A stretch of 64,000 nt of DNA from Bacillota bacterium (GTDB lineage Bacteria; Bacillota; Clostridia; Tissierellales; Peptoniphilaceae), in contig JAEZWM010000049.1 in NCBI GenBank assembly GCA_023443025.1, positions 82,233-146,232 of the forward strand, in the 5' to 3' direction. The notes under the pieces are model-generated. The model was not told the DNA's origin. It saw nothing but the letters and a program-made list of their open reading frames with translations, and made no database searches. The translations under genes were made by a program, and so were the position numbers. Shown piece by piece: positions 33,622 through 43,062 of the stretch (position 1 is its first letter; every line of letters starts with the position of its first letter).

Positions 33622-34926
33622 ATGAACATTGTAAATCCATCCATACTGCCAGGTTTTATGGAACTATTACCTGAAGACCAATTGATTTTTAATGATGTAA
33701 AAAGAATTATTGAGAAAAATTTCAAGAAATATTCTTATCTTCCAATTGATACGCCAATAATTGAGAAGACTGAAGTTCTACTTGCTAAAGGTGGGGGAGA
33801 AACTTCTAAACAAGTTTTTCATATCGAAAGCGGATCAAGAGAAATGTCTTTAAGATTTGATTTAACAGTACCGTTAGCTAGATATGTTGCGGAGCATTAT
33901 CATGAACTTGAATTTCCATTTAGAAGGTACCATATTGGTAAAGTATATCGTGGTGAAAGGAACCAGAGAGGTAGATATAAAGAGTTTTACCAATGCGATA
34001 TTGATATTATTGGCGATGAGGTTTTAGATATTAGAAATGATGCAGAAATTCCCGCTGTAATATTTGATATTTTTAGAGAACTTAATTTTACTGATTTAAG
34101 ATTCCATATAAATAACCGAAAAGTCTTAAATGGCTTTTTAAACAATTATGAAATATATGATTTTGGTGAAGTATTAAGAGCGATAGATAAAATTAGTAAA
34201 GTTAAGCCTGAGGTTATGAAGGAGATGCTATTTGAAATCCTTAATTCTAACGAGATGGTTGATAAGCTACTTGATTTTATTTCTTTCAATGGATCAAACC
34301 AAGAAACAATTGAGTTTTTAAGAAGCTTAGAGATAAAAAATGACCTTTTTAAAGAAGGCTTGGAAGAACTTTCAACCGTTTATGAATACATGAAATTATT
34401 CGAAATACCTGATAACAATATTAAAATTGACTTAAGTATTACTCGAGGTTTAGATTACTACACCGGAACTGTTTATGAAACCTTTTTAAATAATTATGAA
34501 TCTATAGGTAGTGTATGTTCTGGAGGAAGGTATGAGGATCTCGCTTCTAATTACACGAAAAAATCACTACCTGGAATTGGTATAAGTATTGGTTTAACAA
34601 GGTTGTTTTATCAGCTTAAGGAGGCAAAGCTTCTTTCACTTCCTGTTCATCCTGTTTGCGATGTTTTAATTTTACCTATGGACGGATATCATATGCAAGG
34701 GGTAGAAGTTCTTAATAAACTTAGAGAAAATGCTATAACCAGTCAAATATACTTTGAAAGCGGGAAATTTAAGAAAAAAATGTCTTATGCTAATAAGCTT
34801 AATATACCTTTTGTAATAATTTTAGGAGAAAATGAAATAAATACAAGCACTGTTTCGCTAAAGAATATGACAACAGGTGACCAAGAAACATTGACATTGA
34901 ATGAAGCAATAGAAAAGATAAAATAA
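33622..34926 (+). CDS. hisS: Histidine-tRNA ligase
   Basis: HisRS charges tRNA-His. ATG 33622 follows GGAGTGAT, giving 434 residues; an in-frame upstream codon is rejected because that site would be internal. Class II motif 1 lies around IIEKTEVLLAKGG, motif 2 in VYRGERNQRGRYKEFYQ, and the His-specific signature RGLDYYTGTVYE followed by SGGRYEDL. A C-terminal anticodon-binding domain (VLILPMDG onward) is present, which argues for HisS rather than the HisZ paralogue. No histidine biosynthesis gene is nearby. Confidence 0.93.
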   Translation: MNIVNPSILPGFMELLPEDQLIFNDVKRIIEKNFKKYSYLPIDTPIIEKTEVLLAKGGGETSKQVFHIESGSREMSLRFDLTVPLARYVAEHYHELEFPFRRYHIGKVYRGERNQRGRYKEFYQCDIDIIGDEVLDIRNDAEIPAVIFDIFRELNFTDLRFHINNRKVLNGFLNNYEIYDFGEVLRAIDKISKVKPEVMKEMLFEILNSNEMVDKLLDFISFNGSNQETIEFLRSLEIKNDLFKEGLEELSTVYEYMKLFEIPDNNIKIDLSITRGLDYYTGTVYETFLNNYESIGSVCSGGRYEDLASNYTKKSLPGIGISIGLTRLFYQLKEAKLLSLPVHPVCDVLILPMDGYHMQGVEVLNKLRENAITSQIYFESGKFKKKMSYANKLNIPFVIILGENEINTSTVSLKNMTTGDQETLTLNEAIEKIK

Positions 34927-34940
34927 CAACTATCTATTTG

Positions 34941-34969
34941 TTGTGAATTGACTGAGTTACTGATATAAT
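34941..34969 (+). promoter_or_regulatory. efp promoter
   Basis: TTGTGA (34941-34946) and TATAAT (34964-34969) are 17 nt apart, and TGA directly precedes the -10, giving an extended -10. It lies about 33 nt before efp. Confidence 0.7.
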
Positions 34970-35001
34970 GTATATGACAGCAAACGCCAAGGAGGTATTA
35001 T

Positions 35002-35559
35002 ATGATTTCACCAAATGACTTTAGAAAAGGTCTTACTTTTGAGATGGATGGAGATGTATACCAAGTAATTGATTTCCAACATGTTAAACCTGGTAAAGGA
35101 GCCGCTTTTGTTAGGGCTAAAATTAGATCAGTTATGAGTGGAGGCACAAGGGATACAACATTCAATCCTAGTGATAGATATCCTATAGCAAGAATTGAAA
35201 ATAAAGAAATGCAGTACTTATATAGTGATGGTCAGATTTATTACTTTATGGACAATGAAACCTATGAGCAATTACCAATAGATAAAGAACTCGTTGAGGA
35301 AGCAATGCAGTATATTAGAGAAAATGACACTGCTACGATTAGATTTTATCAAGGTAAAGCTTTTGATGTAAGCGCACCTAACTTTGTTGAACTTGAAGTT
35401 ACTGAAACTGAACCCGGAGTAAAAGGAGACACTGCTACAGGAGCTACAAAAGCCGCTACAGTGGAAACCGGCGCAGTTTTACAAGTCCCACTATTTATCG
35501 AATCTGGCGACATAATCAAGATTGATACTCGTACTAACGAATATTTATCAAGAGCATAA
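35002..35559 (+). CDS. efp: Elongation factor P
   Basis: EF-P rescues ribosomes stalled at proline stretches. The 185-residue protein has three beta-barrel domains; the loop residue Lys32 in KPGKGAAF occupies the position that is modified in many species. The C-terminal signature FIESGDIIKIDTRTNEYLSRA region is intact. It has its own promoter and GGAGGT ribosome site. In spore-formers efp is usually followed, after a short gene, by the spoIIIA operon; that operon is absent here. Confidence 0.97.
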   Translation: MISPNDFRKGLTFEMDGDVYQVIDFQHVKPGKGAAFVRAKIRSVMSGGTRDTTFNPSDRYPIARIENKEMQYLYSDGQIYYFMDNETYEQLPIDKELVEEAMQYIRENDTATIRFYQGKAFDVSAPNFVELEVTETEPGVKGDTATGATKAATVETGAVLQVPLFIESGDIIKIDTRTNEYLSRA

Positions 35560-35573
35560 TAATGGAGGTTAAT

Positions 35574-35894
35574 ATGGATTATCTATATCAAAGAATTTCT
35601 TATTTAAGAGGTTTAGCTGAAGGCTTAGAGCTTGAGAGCGAATCAAAAGAAGGCAAAGTATTAGTTCAAATAATTGAAACAATGGAAGAGATGACAGAAG
35701 CTATTGAAGATCTATATGATATGCAGGATGAATTAGAGGAGTATATCACTTATGTAGATGAAGATCTAGCAGATATGGAAGATGAGATATTTGGAATCGA
35801 TGAAGATTACGATGATCTTGATTTAGATGATGAATTTTATGACTTTGATGATGATATGGAATATTATGAAGTCGATAAGGACGAGGAAGAGTAA
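35574..35894 (+). CDS. Acidic CD1247-N-terminal-domain-like protein
   Basis: A 106-residue, very acidic protein. Its N-terminal part, MDYLYQRISYLRGLAEGL through ESKEGKVLVQIIETM, resembles the small clostridial family named after CD1247; the second half is Asp/Glu-rich, low complexity and probably disordered. Function is unknown. ATG 35574 follows GGAGG by 5 nt. In relatives this gene sits between efp and spoIIIAA, and it has kept that position here although the spo genes are gone. A terminator follows. Confidence 0.7.
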   Translation: MDYLYQRISYLRGLAEGLELESESKEGKVLVQIIETMEEMTEAIEDLYDMQDELEEYITYVDEDLADMEDEIFGIDEDYDDLDLDDEFYDFDDDMEYYEVDKDEEE

Positions 35895-35917
35895 ATCATT
35901 AGTAGAACATAAATTTG

Positions 35918-35942
35918 GAGGCGTTAAATCGCCTCTTTTTTT
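35918..35942 (+). terminator. Terminator after efp operon
   Basis: GAGGCG (35918-35923) and CGCCTC (35930-35935) form a GC-rich stem followed by seven T. Confidence 0.9.
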
Positions 35943-35963
35943 ATTCACAAATGTTATACTCAA

Positions 35964-35992
35964 TTGAAAAATTATACAAAATCTGATACAAT
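35964..35992 (+). promoter_or_regulatory. Promoter of asp23-nusB-xse operon
   Basis: TTGAAA (35964-35969) and TACAAT (35987-35992) are spaced 17 nt, 24 nt before the Asp23-family gene. Confidence 0.75.
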
Positions 35993-36015
35993 ATATTGAA
36001 AAGAGGAGGGTAAAT

Positions 36016-36342
36016 ATGAACAATAAAGGAACTGTTAAGATTTCAAATTTTATTATTATTAATATAGCAGGTATTGCAGCGCTTGATGTTGAAGGCGTTC
36101 ATGAAGTCATAGGGTTTAATCCGGAGACTTTTTCTAATACAAAAACTTCTAATGAAAAAAATGGTATAAAAATGGATATTGTGGATAATAAAGTTCATTT
36201 AGATATATCTCTTATACTAAAAAAAGGATCTCTTATACCTCAAGTAGCAAAGAAGACTCAAGAAGCAATAATAGATCAAGTAAATACAATGACCGGTCTT
36301 GAAGTATCCGAAGTAAATCTGTCAATCGTTGGAATGATTTAA
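36016..36342 (+). CDS. Asp23/Gls24-family protein (YqhY-like)
   Basis: A 108-residue member of the Asp23/Gls24 (alkaline shock) family. The family pattern is visible as GTVKISNFIIINIAGIAALDVEGV at the start and LKKGSLIPQVAKKTQEAI in the middle. Members are cytosolic or membrane-associated and linked to envelope stress or lipid metabolism (YqhY in B. subtilis). It opens the operon with nusB, as in B. subtilis, where yqhY follows spoIIIAH. Confidence 0.92.
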   Translation: MNNKGTVKISNFIIINIAGIAALDVEGVHEVIGFNPETFSNTKTSNEKNGIKMDIVDNKVHLDISLILKKGSLIPQVAKKTQEAIIDQVNTMTGLEVSEVNLSIVGMI

Positions 36343-36362
36343 TAAAAGAATGGATATAAACC

Positions 36363-36770
36363 ATGAGTAGAAAAGAAGCAAGAGAATTTGTAATGAAGTA
36401 TGCATACCAAATGGATATCAATGATGAATATTCATTAAATGATTTAGAATATCTCCAAGAAGAAGAAAGAGTAACTGATCAGGACGACAAGGACTTTATA
36501 AATAATTCTCTTGAATTGTTGATATCACATGTTGAAGACATTGACGACCAAATTGAAAAGTTTCTTAAAGGGTGGACTACATCAAGGATTCCAAAAATAG
36601 ATTTAGCAATCCTTCGAGTAGCAATAAATGAAATAAGTAATATCGATGATATACCTACAGGAGTCTCTATAAATGAAGCTGTTGATATGGCAAAACGTTA
36701 CTCTACTGAAGAATCCTATAGGTTTATTAATGGTGTTTTAGGCTCTTACTTTAGGTCCTTGGATAAGTAA
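36363..36770 (+). CDS. nusB: Transcription antitermination factor NusB
   Basis: NusB, with NusE (S10), promotes antitermination and RNA processing at rRNA operons. The 135-residue all-helical protein has the usual ends: REAREFVMKYAYQMD at the start and INEAVDMAKRYSTEESYRFINGVLGS near the C-terminus, plus IPKIDLAILRVAINEI. It is followed by xseA after one base. Confidence 0.95.
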   Translation: MSRKEAREFVMKYAYQMDINDEYSLNDLEYLQEEERVTDQDDKDFINNSLELLISHVEDIDDQIEKFLKGWTTSRIPKIDLAILRVAINEISNIDDIPTGVSINEAVDMAKRYSTEESYRFINGVLGSYFRSLDK

Positions 36771-36771
36771 T

Positions 36772-37968
36772 ATGGGAGTATCAATCACGGTAAGTCAACT
36801 TAGTAATTACATTTCTAATTTGGTCAAAAGAGATACTTTTTTATCTAATATAACCATTAGCGGAGAGGTATCAAATGCTGCCAAATCCGGGGGTAATATT
36901 TTTTTTAATTTAAAAGACGAATCCGCATCTTTGAAGTGTATAATTTTTAGAAACTATCATGATGATTTAGTAGAATTTATAGAAAATGGAAGAAAAATAG
37001 AAGCTATAGGTTCTATAACCACTTATCCTCAAGGTAGTTCGTATCAATTAATAGTAAGGGATATTACTCCTAGTGGAGAAGGAAAACTGTATCTTGATTT
37101 TGTAAAGTTAAAAAATATACTTGAAAAAGAGGGTTTATTTGATCAAGATCTAAAAAAACCTATACCTAGCATCCCATCAAAAATTGGTCTTATAACTTCA
37201 TTAAATGGAGCTGCGCTTAGGGATGTATTAAATGTTATTAAGAGAAGATTTCCAATAGTTGATATATATTTGTATACCGTATCAGTACAAGGTATCACAG
37301 CCAGTCAGGAAATAATAGACGCAATCGAGTATTTTAATGTATCAAGTGATGTTGAATTTATTGTGATCACAAGAGGAGGAGGTTCTTTTGAGGATTTAAA
37401 TGAATTTAACAATGAACTTTTAGTCAGAAAGATCCATAAGAGTAAACTTCCGATAGTATCTGCAATCGGACATCATATTGATACCACAATTACGGATTAC
37501 GTATCTGATGTAGTTGCTGCGACACCAACAGAAGCCGCTGAAATTATAACACCTGATTTAAATTCATTGAAGATGGACCTAGAATTGAGATTAAAAAAAT
37601 TAAGTGAATTATTTGAGCGAAATATTAATAATGAGCTAGGTCAACTTGAATTTATAAAAAGAGAATTAAAATATAGAGCACCGTATGAATACTTAAAGTA
37701 TAAACAAGCCGAATTAGAAAGCATAGGTAATAAATTATTCACAAGTTTCGGTAATATTACTAAAGAGCATTCTAATAAATTAGAATCTATTAGTATGAAA
37801 CTAGCAAATTATGACATAGGTCATCTATTTGAAAGAGGCTATAGTGTAATCACTCACAATAATAAAACTGCTAATAGTATTATAGGCATTGAAATTGATG
37901 ATAAAGTTACTATTCATATGAAGGATGGTAGACTTACCTGTAATGTTGAAGCTAAGGAGCAGCTATGA
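36772..37968 (+). CDS. xseA: Exodeoxyribonuclease VII large subunit
   Basis: XseA with XseB degrades single-stranded DNA in both directions. The 398-residue protein has an N-terminal OB-fold (ITISGEVSNAAKSGGNIFFNLKD region), the catalytic core with KIGLITSLNGAALRDVLN and VIVITRGGGS-type segment (FIVITRGGGSFEDLN), and SAIGHHIDTTITDYVSD. The coiled-coil C-terminal region and closing FERGYSVITH are typical. It overlaps xseB by 4 nt. Confidence 0.97.
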   Translation: MGVSITVSQLSNYISNLVKRDTFLSNITISGEVSNAAKSGGNIFFNLKDESASLKCIIFRNYHDDLVEFIENGRKIEAIGSITTYPQGSSYQLIVRDITPSGEGKLYLDFVKLKNILEKEGLFDQDLKKPIPSIPSKIGLITSLNGAALRDVLNVIKRRFPIVDIYLYTVSVQGITASQEIIDAIEYFNVSSDVEFIVITRGGGSFEDLNEFNNELLVRKIHKSKLPIVSAIGHHIDTTITDYVSDVVAATPTEAAEIITPDLNSLKMDLELRLKKLSELFERNINNELGQLEFIKRELKYRAPYEYLKYKQAELESIGNKLFTSFGNITKEHSNKLESISMKLANYDIGHLFERGYSVITHNNKTANSIIGIEIDDKVTIHMKDGRLTCNVEAKEQL

Positions 37969-38189
37969 AGATAGAAATAAAAGATTATGAAATCCATATG
38001 AATAGATTAATGGAGATTTTAAACAAACTAGAATCTGAAAATTTAACATTAGATGAAAATATTACACTCTATGACGAAGGAATTACTCTTTATAATTCTC
38101 TAAAAGATTTACTGAACAATGAGATTGGCAATCTTAAGATTTATAAAGATGGTAGTTTTATAAATATGGAAGGGTATGAAATTGATTAA
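37965..38189 (+). CDS. xseB: Exodeoxyribonuclease VII small subunit
   Basis: A 74-residue helical hairpin protein that binds XseA along its coiled coil. The family pattern is visible: IHMNRLMEILNKLESENLTLDE then YDEGITLYN. It overlaps xseA by 4 nt and ispA by 14 nt. Small size matches the family. Confidence 0.93.
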   Translation: MKIEIKDYEIHMNRLMEILNKLESENLTLDENITLYDEGITLYNSLKDLLNNEIGNLKIYKDGSFINMEGYEID

Positions 38190-39027
38190 TACGTTTAAAG
38201 ATATTGTAGATAATGGATTAAATGAATTATGTAATAGAATAAGCGAAGACAATGGTCTTAAAACTCCAATAACCTATACACTAATGTCCGGTGGTAAGAG
38301 ATTAAGACCAATTCTAATGTTGGCATCATACTCTATGTACAATGACAATATGGATGATGTCCTGTCCTTTGCACTGGGCCTAGAGCTAATTCATAATTAT
38401 TCTCTAGTTCATGATGATCTTCCTTCTATGGACAATGATGACTATAGAAGGGGCTTTCAAACTGTTCATAAAAAGTTTGATGAAGCTACCGCAATACTAA
38501 CAGGTGATGCACTTCTAACACATGCATTTAGTATAATGCTAGAAGATACTATCAAAACAGATGATGAAAGTATACGTTATAAGAAACTAAAAGTTATGAG
38601 TCTTATAGCTGACAGAGCAGGTATTGATGGTATGATATTAGGACAAGTGATAGACATAGAAGATGGACTTTTATCTTTGGAAGAAATTACTAATATGTAC
38701 AATAGAAAAACTTCTGATTTATTTAATGCAGCAATAGCCGCAGGAGCAATCATCGGGGGAGCAGTAGAGGAAGAAATAATTGCTCTTAAAGATTTTTCAT
38801 ATCATTTGGGTTTAATGTTTCAGATTAGAGACGACATTATGGATTTTGATAGAGATATTCAAATAGGTAAAGTTACAATTTTAACATCACTTGGTGTTGA
38901 AGAAGGTAATTCTCTAGCTGATTATCACTATCGTGAAGCTAAAAGTTTATTGAAATACTTGCAGTCAACTTTTAACAGAAATACAAGAAATCTAGAGACT
39001 ATATTAAATTACATTATTCAAAAATAA
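38176..39027 (+). CDS. ispA: Polyprenyl synthetase (farnesyl diphosphate synthase type)
   Basis: Prenyltransferase that condenses isopentenyl diphosphate with allylic diphosphates, probably to farnesyl or geranylgeranyl diphosphate for undecaprenol and quinone synthesis. Over 283 residues: GGKRLRPIL at 39-47, first Asp-rich motif DDLPSMD at 80-86, and second motif RDDIMDFDRD near 216-225. In many Firmicutes dxs and tlyA follow; here argR comes next, so dxs must be elsewhere. ispH (47664) is in the window. Confidence 0.95.
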   Translation: MKLINTFKDIVDNGLNELCNRISEDNGLKTPITYTLMSGGKRLRPILMLASYSMYNDNMDDVLSFALGLELIHNYSLVHDDLPSMDNDDYRRGFQTVHKKFDEATAILTGDALLTHAFSIMLEDTIKTDDESIRYKKLKVMSLIADRAGIDGMILGQVIDIEDGLLSLEEITNMYNRKTSDLFNAAIAAGAIIGGAVEEEIIALKDFSYHLGLMFQIRDDIMDFDRDIQIGKVTILTSLGVEEGNSLADYHYREAKSLLKYLQSTFNRNTRNLETILNYIIQK

Positions 39028-39051
39028 ATAATAATATTATTTGGAGGACCA

Positions 39052-39504
39052 ATGAAAAAATATACAAGACAAAGATTAATTCTTGATTTAATCGAAGAGA
39101 ACATAATCCAAACTCAAGAAGAATTATCAGAATATTTAAAAGAAAATGGTGTACGAGCAACTCAAGCAACAATTTCAAGAGACATAAAAGAACTCAGAAT
39201 TTCTAAAGTTCAAACGTCAGACGGTGATTATAGATATGCTATCATCGACACAGTACATGACTCTCTAAACGAACGATTAGAAAAAATATTTAGATCAGCA
39301 GTTCTATCCATTAAAAGAAATGAAGATTTAATAGTTGTTAAAACAATATCCAACACTGCTACTGTCTGTGGTTTAGCTATAACAAATGCTAAATTAAAAG
39401 GTATTACAGGGATAATAACCGGAAATGACACTATTTTTATAGCTGTAGATGATAAAACACAAATAGATAATATTATTGATTCTATAAAATCAATAGTGAA
39501 GTAA
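39052..39504 (+). CDS. argR: Arginine repressor ArgR/AhrC
   Basis: A 150-residue hexameric regulator of arginine metabolism. The N-terminal winged helix reads RQRLILDLIEENIIQTQEELSEYL, then ATQATISRDIKELR as recognition helix. The C-terminal arginine-binding domain has NTATVCGLAI and TGIITGNDTIFIAV. Start ATG 39052 follows TTGGAGGA. It precedes recN, the conserved Firmicutes order. Confidence 0.95.
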   Translation: MKKYTRQRLILDLIEENIIQTQEELSEYLKENGVRATQATISRDIKELRISKVQTSDGDYRYAIIDTVHDSLNERLEKIFRSAVLSIKRNEDLIVVKTISNTATVCGLAITNAKLKGITGIITGNDTIFIAVDDKTQIDNIIDSIKSIVK

Positions 39505-39505
39505 A

Positions 39506-41185
39506 ATGTTACAGGAAATCTTTATATCAAATTTTGCTATTATTGAAAGTACTAGTGTAACCTTTAATAATGGTTTAAATATAATTACAGGAGAAACAGG
39601 TGCAGGTAAATCTATAATCATAGAAGCGATAGAGCTTCTTCTTGGTTCAAGAGCAAATAAAGACTTAGTAGGCAAATACTCGAATAAAGCAATTATTGAA
39701 GGAGTATTCAGTTTTAGTCAAGAGGTTTTAAAGAGTATAGATTTAGAATTTGGTATCGAGATAGAAGACGATTATTTGATAGTAACGAGAGAAATCTATG
39801 CTAATGGTAGATCTGTCGTCCGTATAAACGGTAGGCAAACCAGTTTAGCCGTAATAAAAGATATAATGGATAAGTCTATAGATCTTTTATCACAAAATAG
39901 TAGCCATTTTTTATTGGATAAGAAGAACTATATTTCAATTATAGATTCAGTATCTGATAAGGTTATAACTGATAAACTAAAACATCTTAATAAACTAATT
40001 GAAAATAGAAATAAAATACAAAATGATATAATCACTCTAGATATTGATTCTTCTGAGCTTAAAAGAAATATAGATATCTTAGAGTATCAAATAAATGAAA
40101 TTGAATCATTTGGACTTGATAAAATAAATGAAGAAGAGTTAAGTACCCAGCATAAAAAACTTTCAAATGCTGTGAACATCATAAAGAACATTGATAAGGT
40201 TAAATCTAGTTTTTCCACCACTGATTACTCCGAAGCTGATATAAGTACAATATTAGCAAAAGCAAATGGATATCTCAATTCTATTGTAAAGTATGATGAC
40301 ACGGTAAGTCATTTGATTAGTTACTTAAATGATATTGAATCAATGGTATCAGATTTTAGATCTGAACTAGTGGCATATTCTGAAACTATAGATAATGATG
40401 AAGAAAAACTATATGAACTGGATTCAGTAATTACAAATTTAGAAAATTTAAAAAGAAAATATGGCGAAACTATTGAAGAGATCTTAGAGTTTCAACTAAC
40501 TGCAAAAGATGAATTGGAGTTCTTTCTTAATAAAGATGAACTGCTGATAAATCTAAAAAATAAAATGCAAGTAGTTGAATTAGAAATAGAAAATATTGCA
40601 AATGACATTACTGAGTTAAGGAGAATTGGAGCAAAAAAACTAGAGAATAGACTAAGTAACGAAATAAAATTACTTAATTTTTCTAATAATCAAATAAATA
40701 TTAAATTAAGTTCAAAAGGTATTGTCGATAAACTTGGACAAGATGAAGTAAACTTTTTGGTCTCATTTAATCTTGGTCAAGACTTAAAACCTCTACACGA
40801 AGTAGCTTCTGGTGGAGAGTTATCAAGGTTTTTACTGGCATTAAAAATCGTCAGTTCATCAGATGATGATATTGACACTTTAATTTTTGATGAAGTAGAC
40901 ACCGGAATTAGTGGTATTACAGCTCAAGTAGTTGGAGAGGTAATAAATAGGTTAGCAAATAATTACCAAATAATACTTGTAACTCACTTACCACAGATTG
41001 CCGTTAGAGGGAATCACCATATACTAATAGATAAATATGTGGAAGAAGGTAAGAGTAAAACAAATTTAAAAATATTATCAGTCGATCAAAGAGTGAAAGA
41101 AATTGCGAGACTTATCGGTGGTAAAAACATAACTAAAAATGTAATAGAGAGTGCAAAAGAACAACTTAAAAATGCCTCATTATAG
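39506..41185 (+). CDS. recN: DNA repair protein RecN
   Basis: An SMC-like ATPase that acts early at double-strand breaks. The 559-residue protein has Walker A GETGAGKS at 31-38, two coiled-coil arms with a central segment, signature LHEVASGGELSRFLLAL near 430-445 and Walker B LIFDEVDTGISG. It starts 1 nt after the argR stop. In spore-formers spoIVB and spo0A come next; here a nudix hydrolase gene does. Confidence 0.97.
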   Translation: MLQEIFISNFAIIESTSVTFNNGLNIITGETGAGKSIIIEAIELLLGSRANKDLVGKYSNKAIIEGVFSFSQEVLKSIDLEFGIEIEDDYLIVTREIYANGRSVVRINGRQTSLAVIKDIMDKSIDLLSQNSSHFLLDKKNYISIIDSVSDKVITDKLKHLNKLIENRNKIQNDIITLDIDSSELKRNIDILEYQINEIESFGLDKINEEELSTQHKKLSNAVNIIKNIDKVKSSFSTTDYSEADISTILAKANGYLNSIVKYDDTVSHLISYLNDIESMVSDFRSELVAYSETIDNDEEKLYELDSVITNLENLKRKYGETIEEILEFQLTAKDELEFFLNKDELLINLKNKMQVVELEIENIANDITELRRIGAKKLENRLSNEIKLLNFSNNQINIKLSSKGIVDKLGQDEVNFLVSFNLGQDLKPLHEVASGGELSRFLLALKIVSSSDDDIDTLIFDEVDTGISGITAQVVGEVINRLANNYQIILVTHLPQIAVRGNHHILIDKYVEEGKSKTNLKILSVDQRVKEIARLIGGKNITKNVIESAKEQLKNASL

Positions 41186-41199
41186 ATTAAGGAGTAATT

Positions 41200-41748
41200 A
41201 TGTATTACGAAGAAAAAACTATGAAGTCTGAAAGAGTATATGAGGGAAGAATATTGAATCTACGAGTCGATACAGTAGAACTTCCTAATAGAAAATACTC
41301 GAGAAGAGAAATTGTTGAACATGGAAGTAGTGTTATGATTATTCCCGTTCTACAGGATGATTCGGTTCTAATGGTCAAACAATATAGAAAAGCAATAGAC
41401 AAAGTAGTATTGGAATTTCCAGCCGGTTTGATAGAATCAGGCGAAGACCCAAAGGAGGCTGCTCTTAGAGAACTACAGGAAGAAGTAGGAGTAGCTGCAA
41501 AAAAAATAGATTATCTTTATGATTTCTATACCTCTCCAGGATTTACTAACGAGAGAATAAATGTATTTATAGCAAGTGATCTTTATGATTCAGACCTAAG
41601 TTGTGACGAGGATGAGTTTTTAGAAATCGTAAAAGTTAAAATTGAAGATTTAATTGATATGCTTCATAATTATGAAATAAATGATGCAAAATCGATAATT
41701 GCTGCTCAGTATTTAGAAAATTTAAGGATACTTGAAAATGTTAAGTAA
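41200..41748 (+). CDS. Nudix hydrolase, probable ADP-ribose pyrophosphatase
   Basis: A 182-residue Nudix enzyme. The box is an exact GX5EX7REUXEEXGU at residues 76-98 (from GLIESGE to RELQEEVGV), placed after the MVKQYRKAIDK and EFPAG segments that mark the ADP-ribose pyrophosphatase (NudF) group. YTSPGFTNERI, also typical, follows. It hydrolyses ADP-ribose to AMP and ribose-5-phosphate. It overlaps the M50 protease gene by 11 nt. Confidence 0.92.
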   Translation: MYYEEKTMKSERVYEGRILNLRVDTVELPNRKYSRREIVEHGSSVMIIPVLQDDSVLMVKQYRKAIDKVVLEFPAGLIESGEDPKEAALRELQEEVGVAAKKIDYLYDFYTSPGFTNERINVFIASDLYDSDLSCDEDEFLEIVKVKIEDLIDMLHNYEINDAKSIIAAQYLENLRILENVK

Positions 41749-42367
41749 TATGAATTTAGAAACAATAATAGTTACGGTCATTGCATTGTTGACCACTATA
41801 GTATTACATGAGTTAGCTCATGGATACACCGCGTTACTATTGGGCGATGATACTGCTCAAAAAATGGGGAGATTGACCTTTAACCCCATCGCACATATTA
41901 ATTTGCCCGGAATGATTTCACTTTTTTTATTTAGATTTGGCTGGGCTAACCCCGTTCCAATTAACTTTAATAAATTACGTAAAAAAAGATTGGGTATTTT
42001 TTTGGTGTCTATAGCAGGAATATCTGTGAATTTATTTGTAGCTTTCCTGTCATCTTTTGGTTATGTGTATACTGTATATAAAAATATGGATCCTTTTTTT
42101 GTAAATCTTTTTTTTATGTTATTAGTGTATAATATATCTTTTGCGGTGTTTAATTTACTACCTCTACCGCCACTTGATGGTTCTAAGCTTGTTATTACAC
42201 TTTTCCCTTATAAAGTGCAATATGCTTTTTATAAATATGAAAGATATTTTTATTTTATATTGTTAATACTAGTATTTTCTAGAATTATCAATGATGTAAT
42301 ATCCCCAATCATACAGACTATCTATACATTATTCGTAAATAACGCAGCTAGGTTAATTTTTAGATGA
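41738..42367 (+). CDS. Site-2-protease-like M50 metallopeptidase
   Basis: A membrane zinc protease of 209 residues. HELAH at 24-28 is the metal site inside the first transmembrane helix, and NLLPLPPLDGSK near 140-151 supplies the third ligand Asp in the family NxxPxxxLDG. Four hydrophobic segments are visible. It is the compact form without PDZ domain, often annotated in front of scpA in Firmicutes (YpuH/YwhC-like context). ATG 41738 follows AAGGAT by 9 nt. Substrate unknown. Confidence 0.92.
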   Translation: MLSNMNLETIIVTVIALLTTIVLHELAHGYTALLLGDDTAQKMGRLTFNPIAHINLPGMISLFLFRFGWANPVPINFNKLRKKRLGIFLVSIAGISVNLFVAFLSSFGYVYTVYKNMDPFFVNLFFMLLVYNISFAVFNLLPLPPLDGSKLVITLFPYKVQYAFYKYERYFYFILLILVFSRIINDVISPIIQTIYTLFVNNAARLIFR

Positions 42368-43062
42368 TAGAGATCAATTTAGAAAAATATGAAGGTCCAA
42401 TGGATCTTTTATTAAAGTTAATCGAAAAGAATAAGATCAATATTTATGATATTCCAATAAAAGAAATTACTGAACAATACATTGCATACATCGAGATTAT
42501 GGATACTGATGCAGAAAACATAGCGGAATTTATAGTTATGGCATCAACCCTTTTAGAAATTAAATCCAAAATGTTAATACCTAATTTTGATGAAGATTTA
42601 GAAGAAGACCCGAGGGAAGAACTAGTTCAAAAGATTTTGGAGTATAAAAGAATCAAAATTGCAAGTAAATTCTTGTCTGAACTTAGAGAAGAATCAAGCA
42701 AATCTATACCAAAACTAAGAGAAGAAGTTATTGAAGTTCAATCAGTAAATATAAATCTAGGTGAAGATATAGATATTTTATCAAAGATATTTATTAGTCT
42801 TCTTGAAAAGACACTTGAAGATGATGAAATATATTTTGAACACGATATTATTAATAGAGATGAATATCCTGTAGAGGAATGTATTAATGAAATAAGAATC
42901 AAACTACACAATACAAAAAGATCTTCAATAAGATCACTATTGAGTAATAACTTTAGCAGACAAGAGGTTATTACCGTTTTTATTGCTGTTTTGGAACTAA
43001 TTAGACAATCTATAATCATAGCTTATCAAGCTGAAGATGATATATATTTGGAGTACAAATAG
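42364..43062 (+). CDS. scpA: Segregation and condensation protein A
   Basis: ScpA is the kleisin that bridges SMC heads in the bacterial condensin. The 232-residue length fits. The N-terminus YEGPMDLLLKLIEKNKINIYDIPIKEITEQYI is the SMC-neck-binding domain; ASTLLEIKSKMLIP follows; the C-terminal winged helix (REEVITVFIAVLELIRQ-like) ends the protein. It overlaps the protease gene by 4 nt and abuts scpB. Confidence 0.97.
   Translation: MIEINLEKYEGPMDLLLKLIEKNKINIYDIPIKEITEQYIAYIEIMDTDAENIAEFIVMASTLLEIKSKMLIPNFDEDLEEDPREELVQKILEYKRIKIASKFLSELREESSKSIPKLREEVIEVQSVNINLGEDIDILSKIFISLLEKTLEDDEIYFEHDIINRDEYPVEECINEIRIKLHNTKRSSIRSLLSNNFSRQEVITVFIAVLELIRQSIIIAYQAEDDIYLEYK

Noticed and set aside
33622..34926. 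HisZ regulatory subunit
   Set aside because: The histidine signature, motif 2 and the C-terminal anticodon domain are present and no his biosynthesis genes adjoin.
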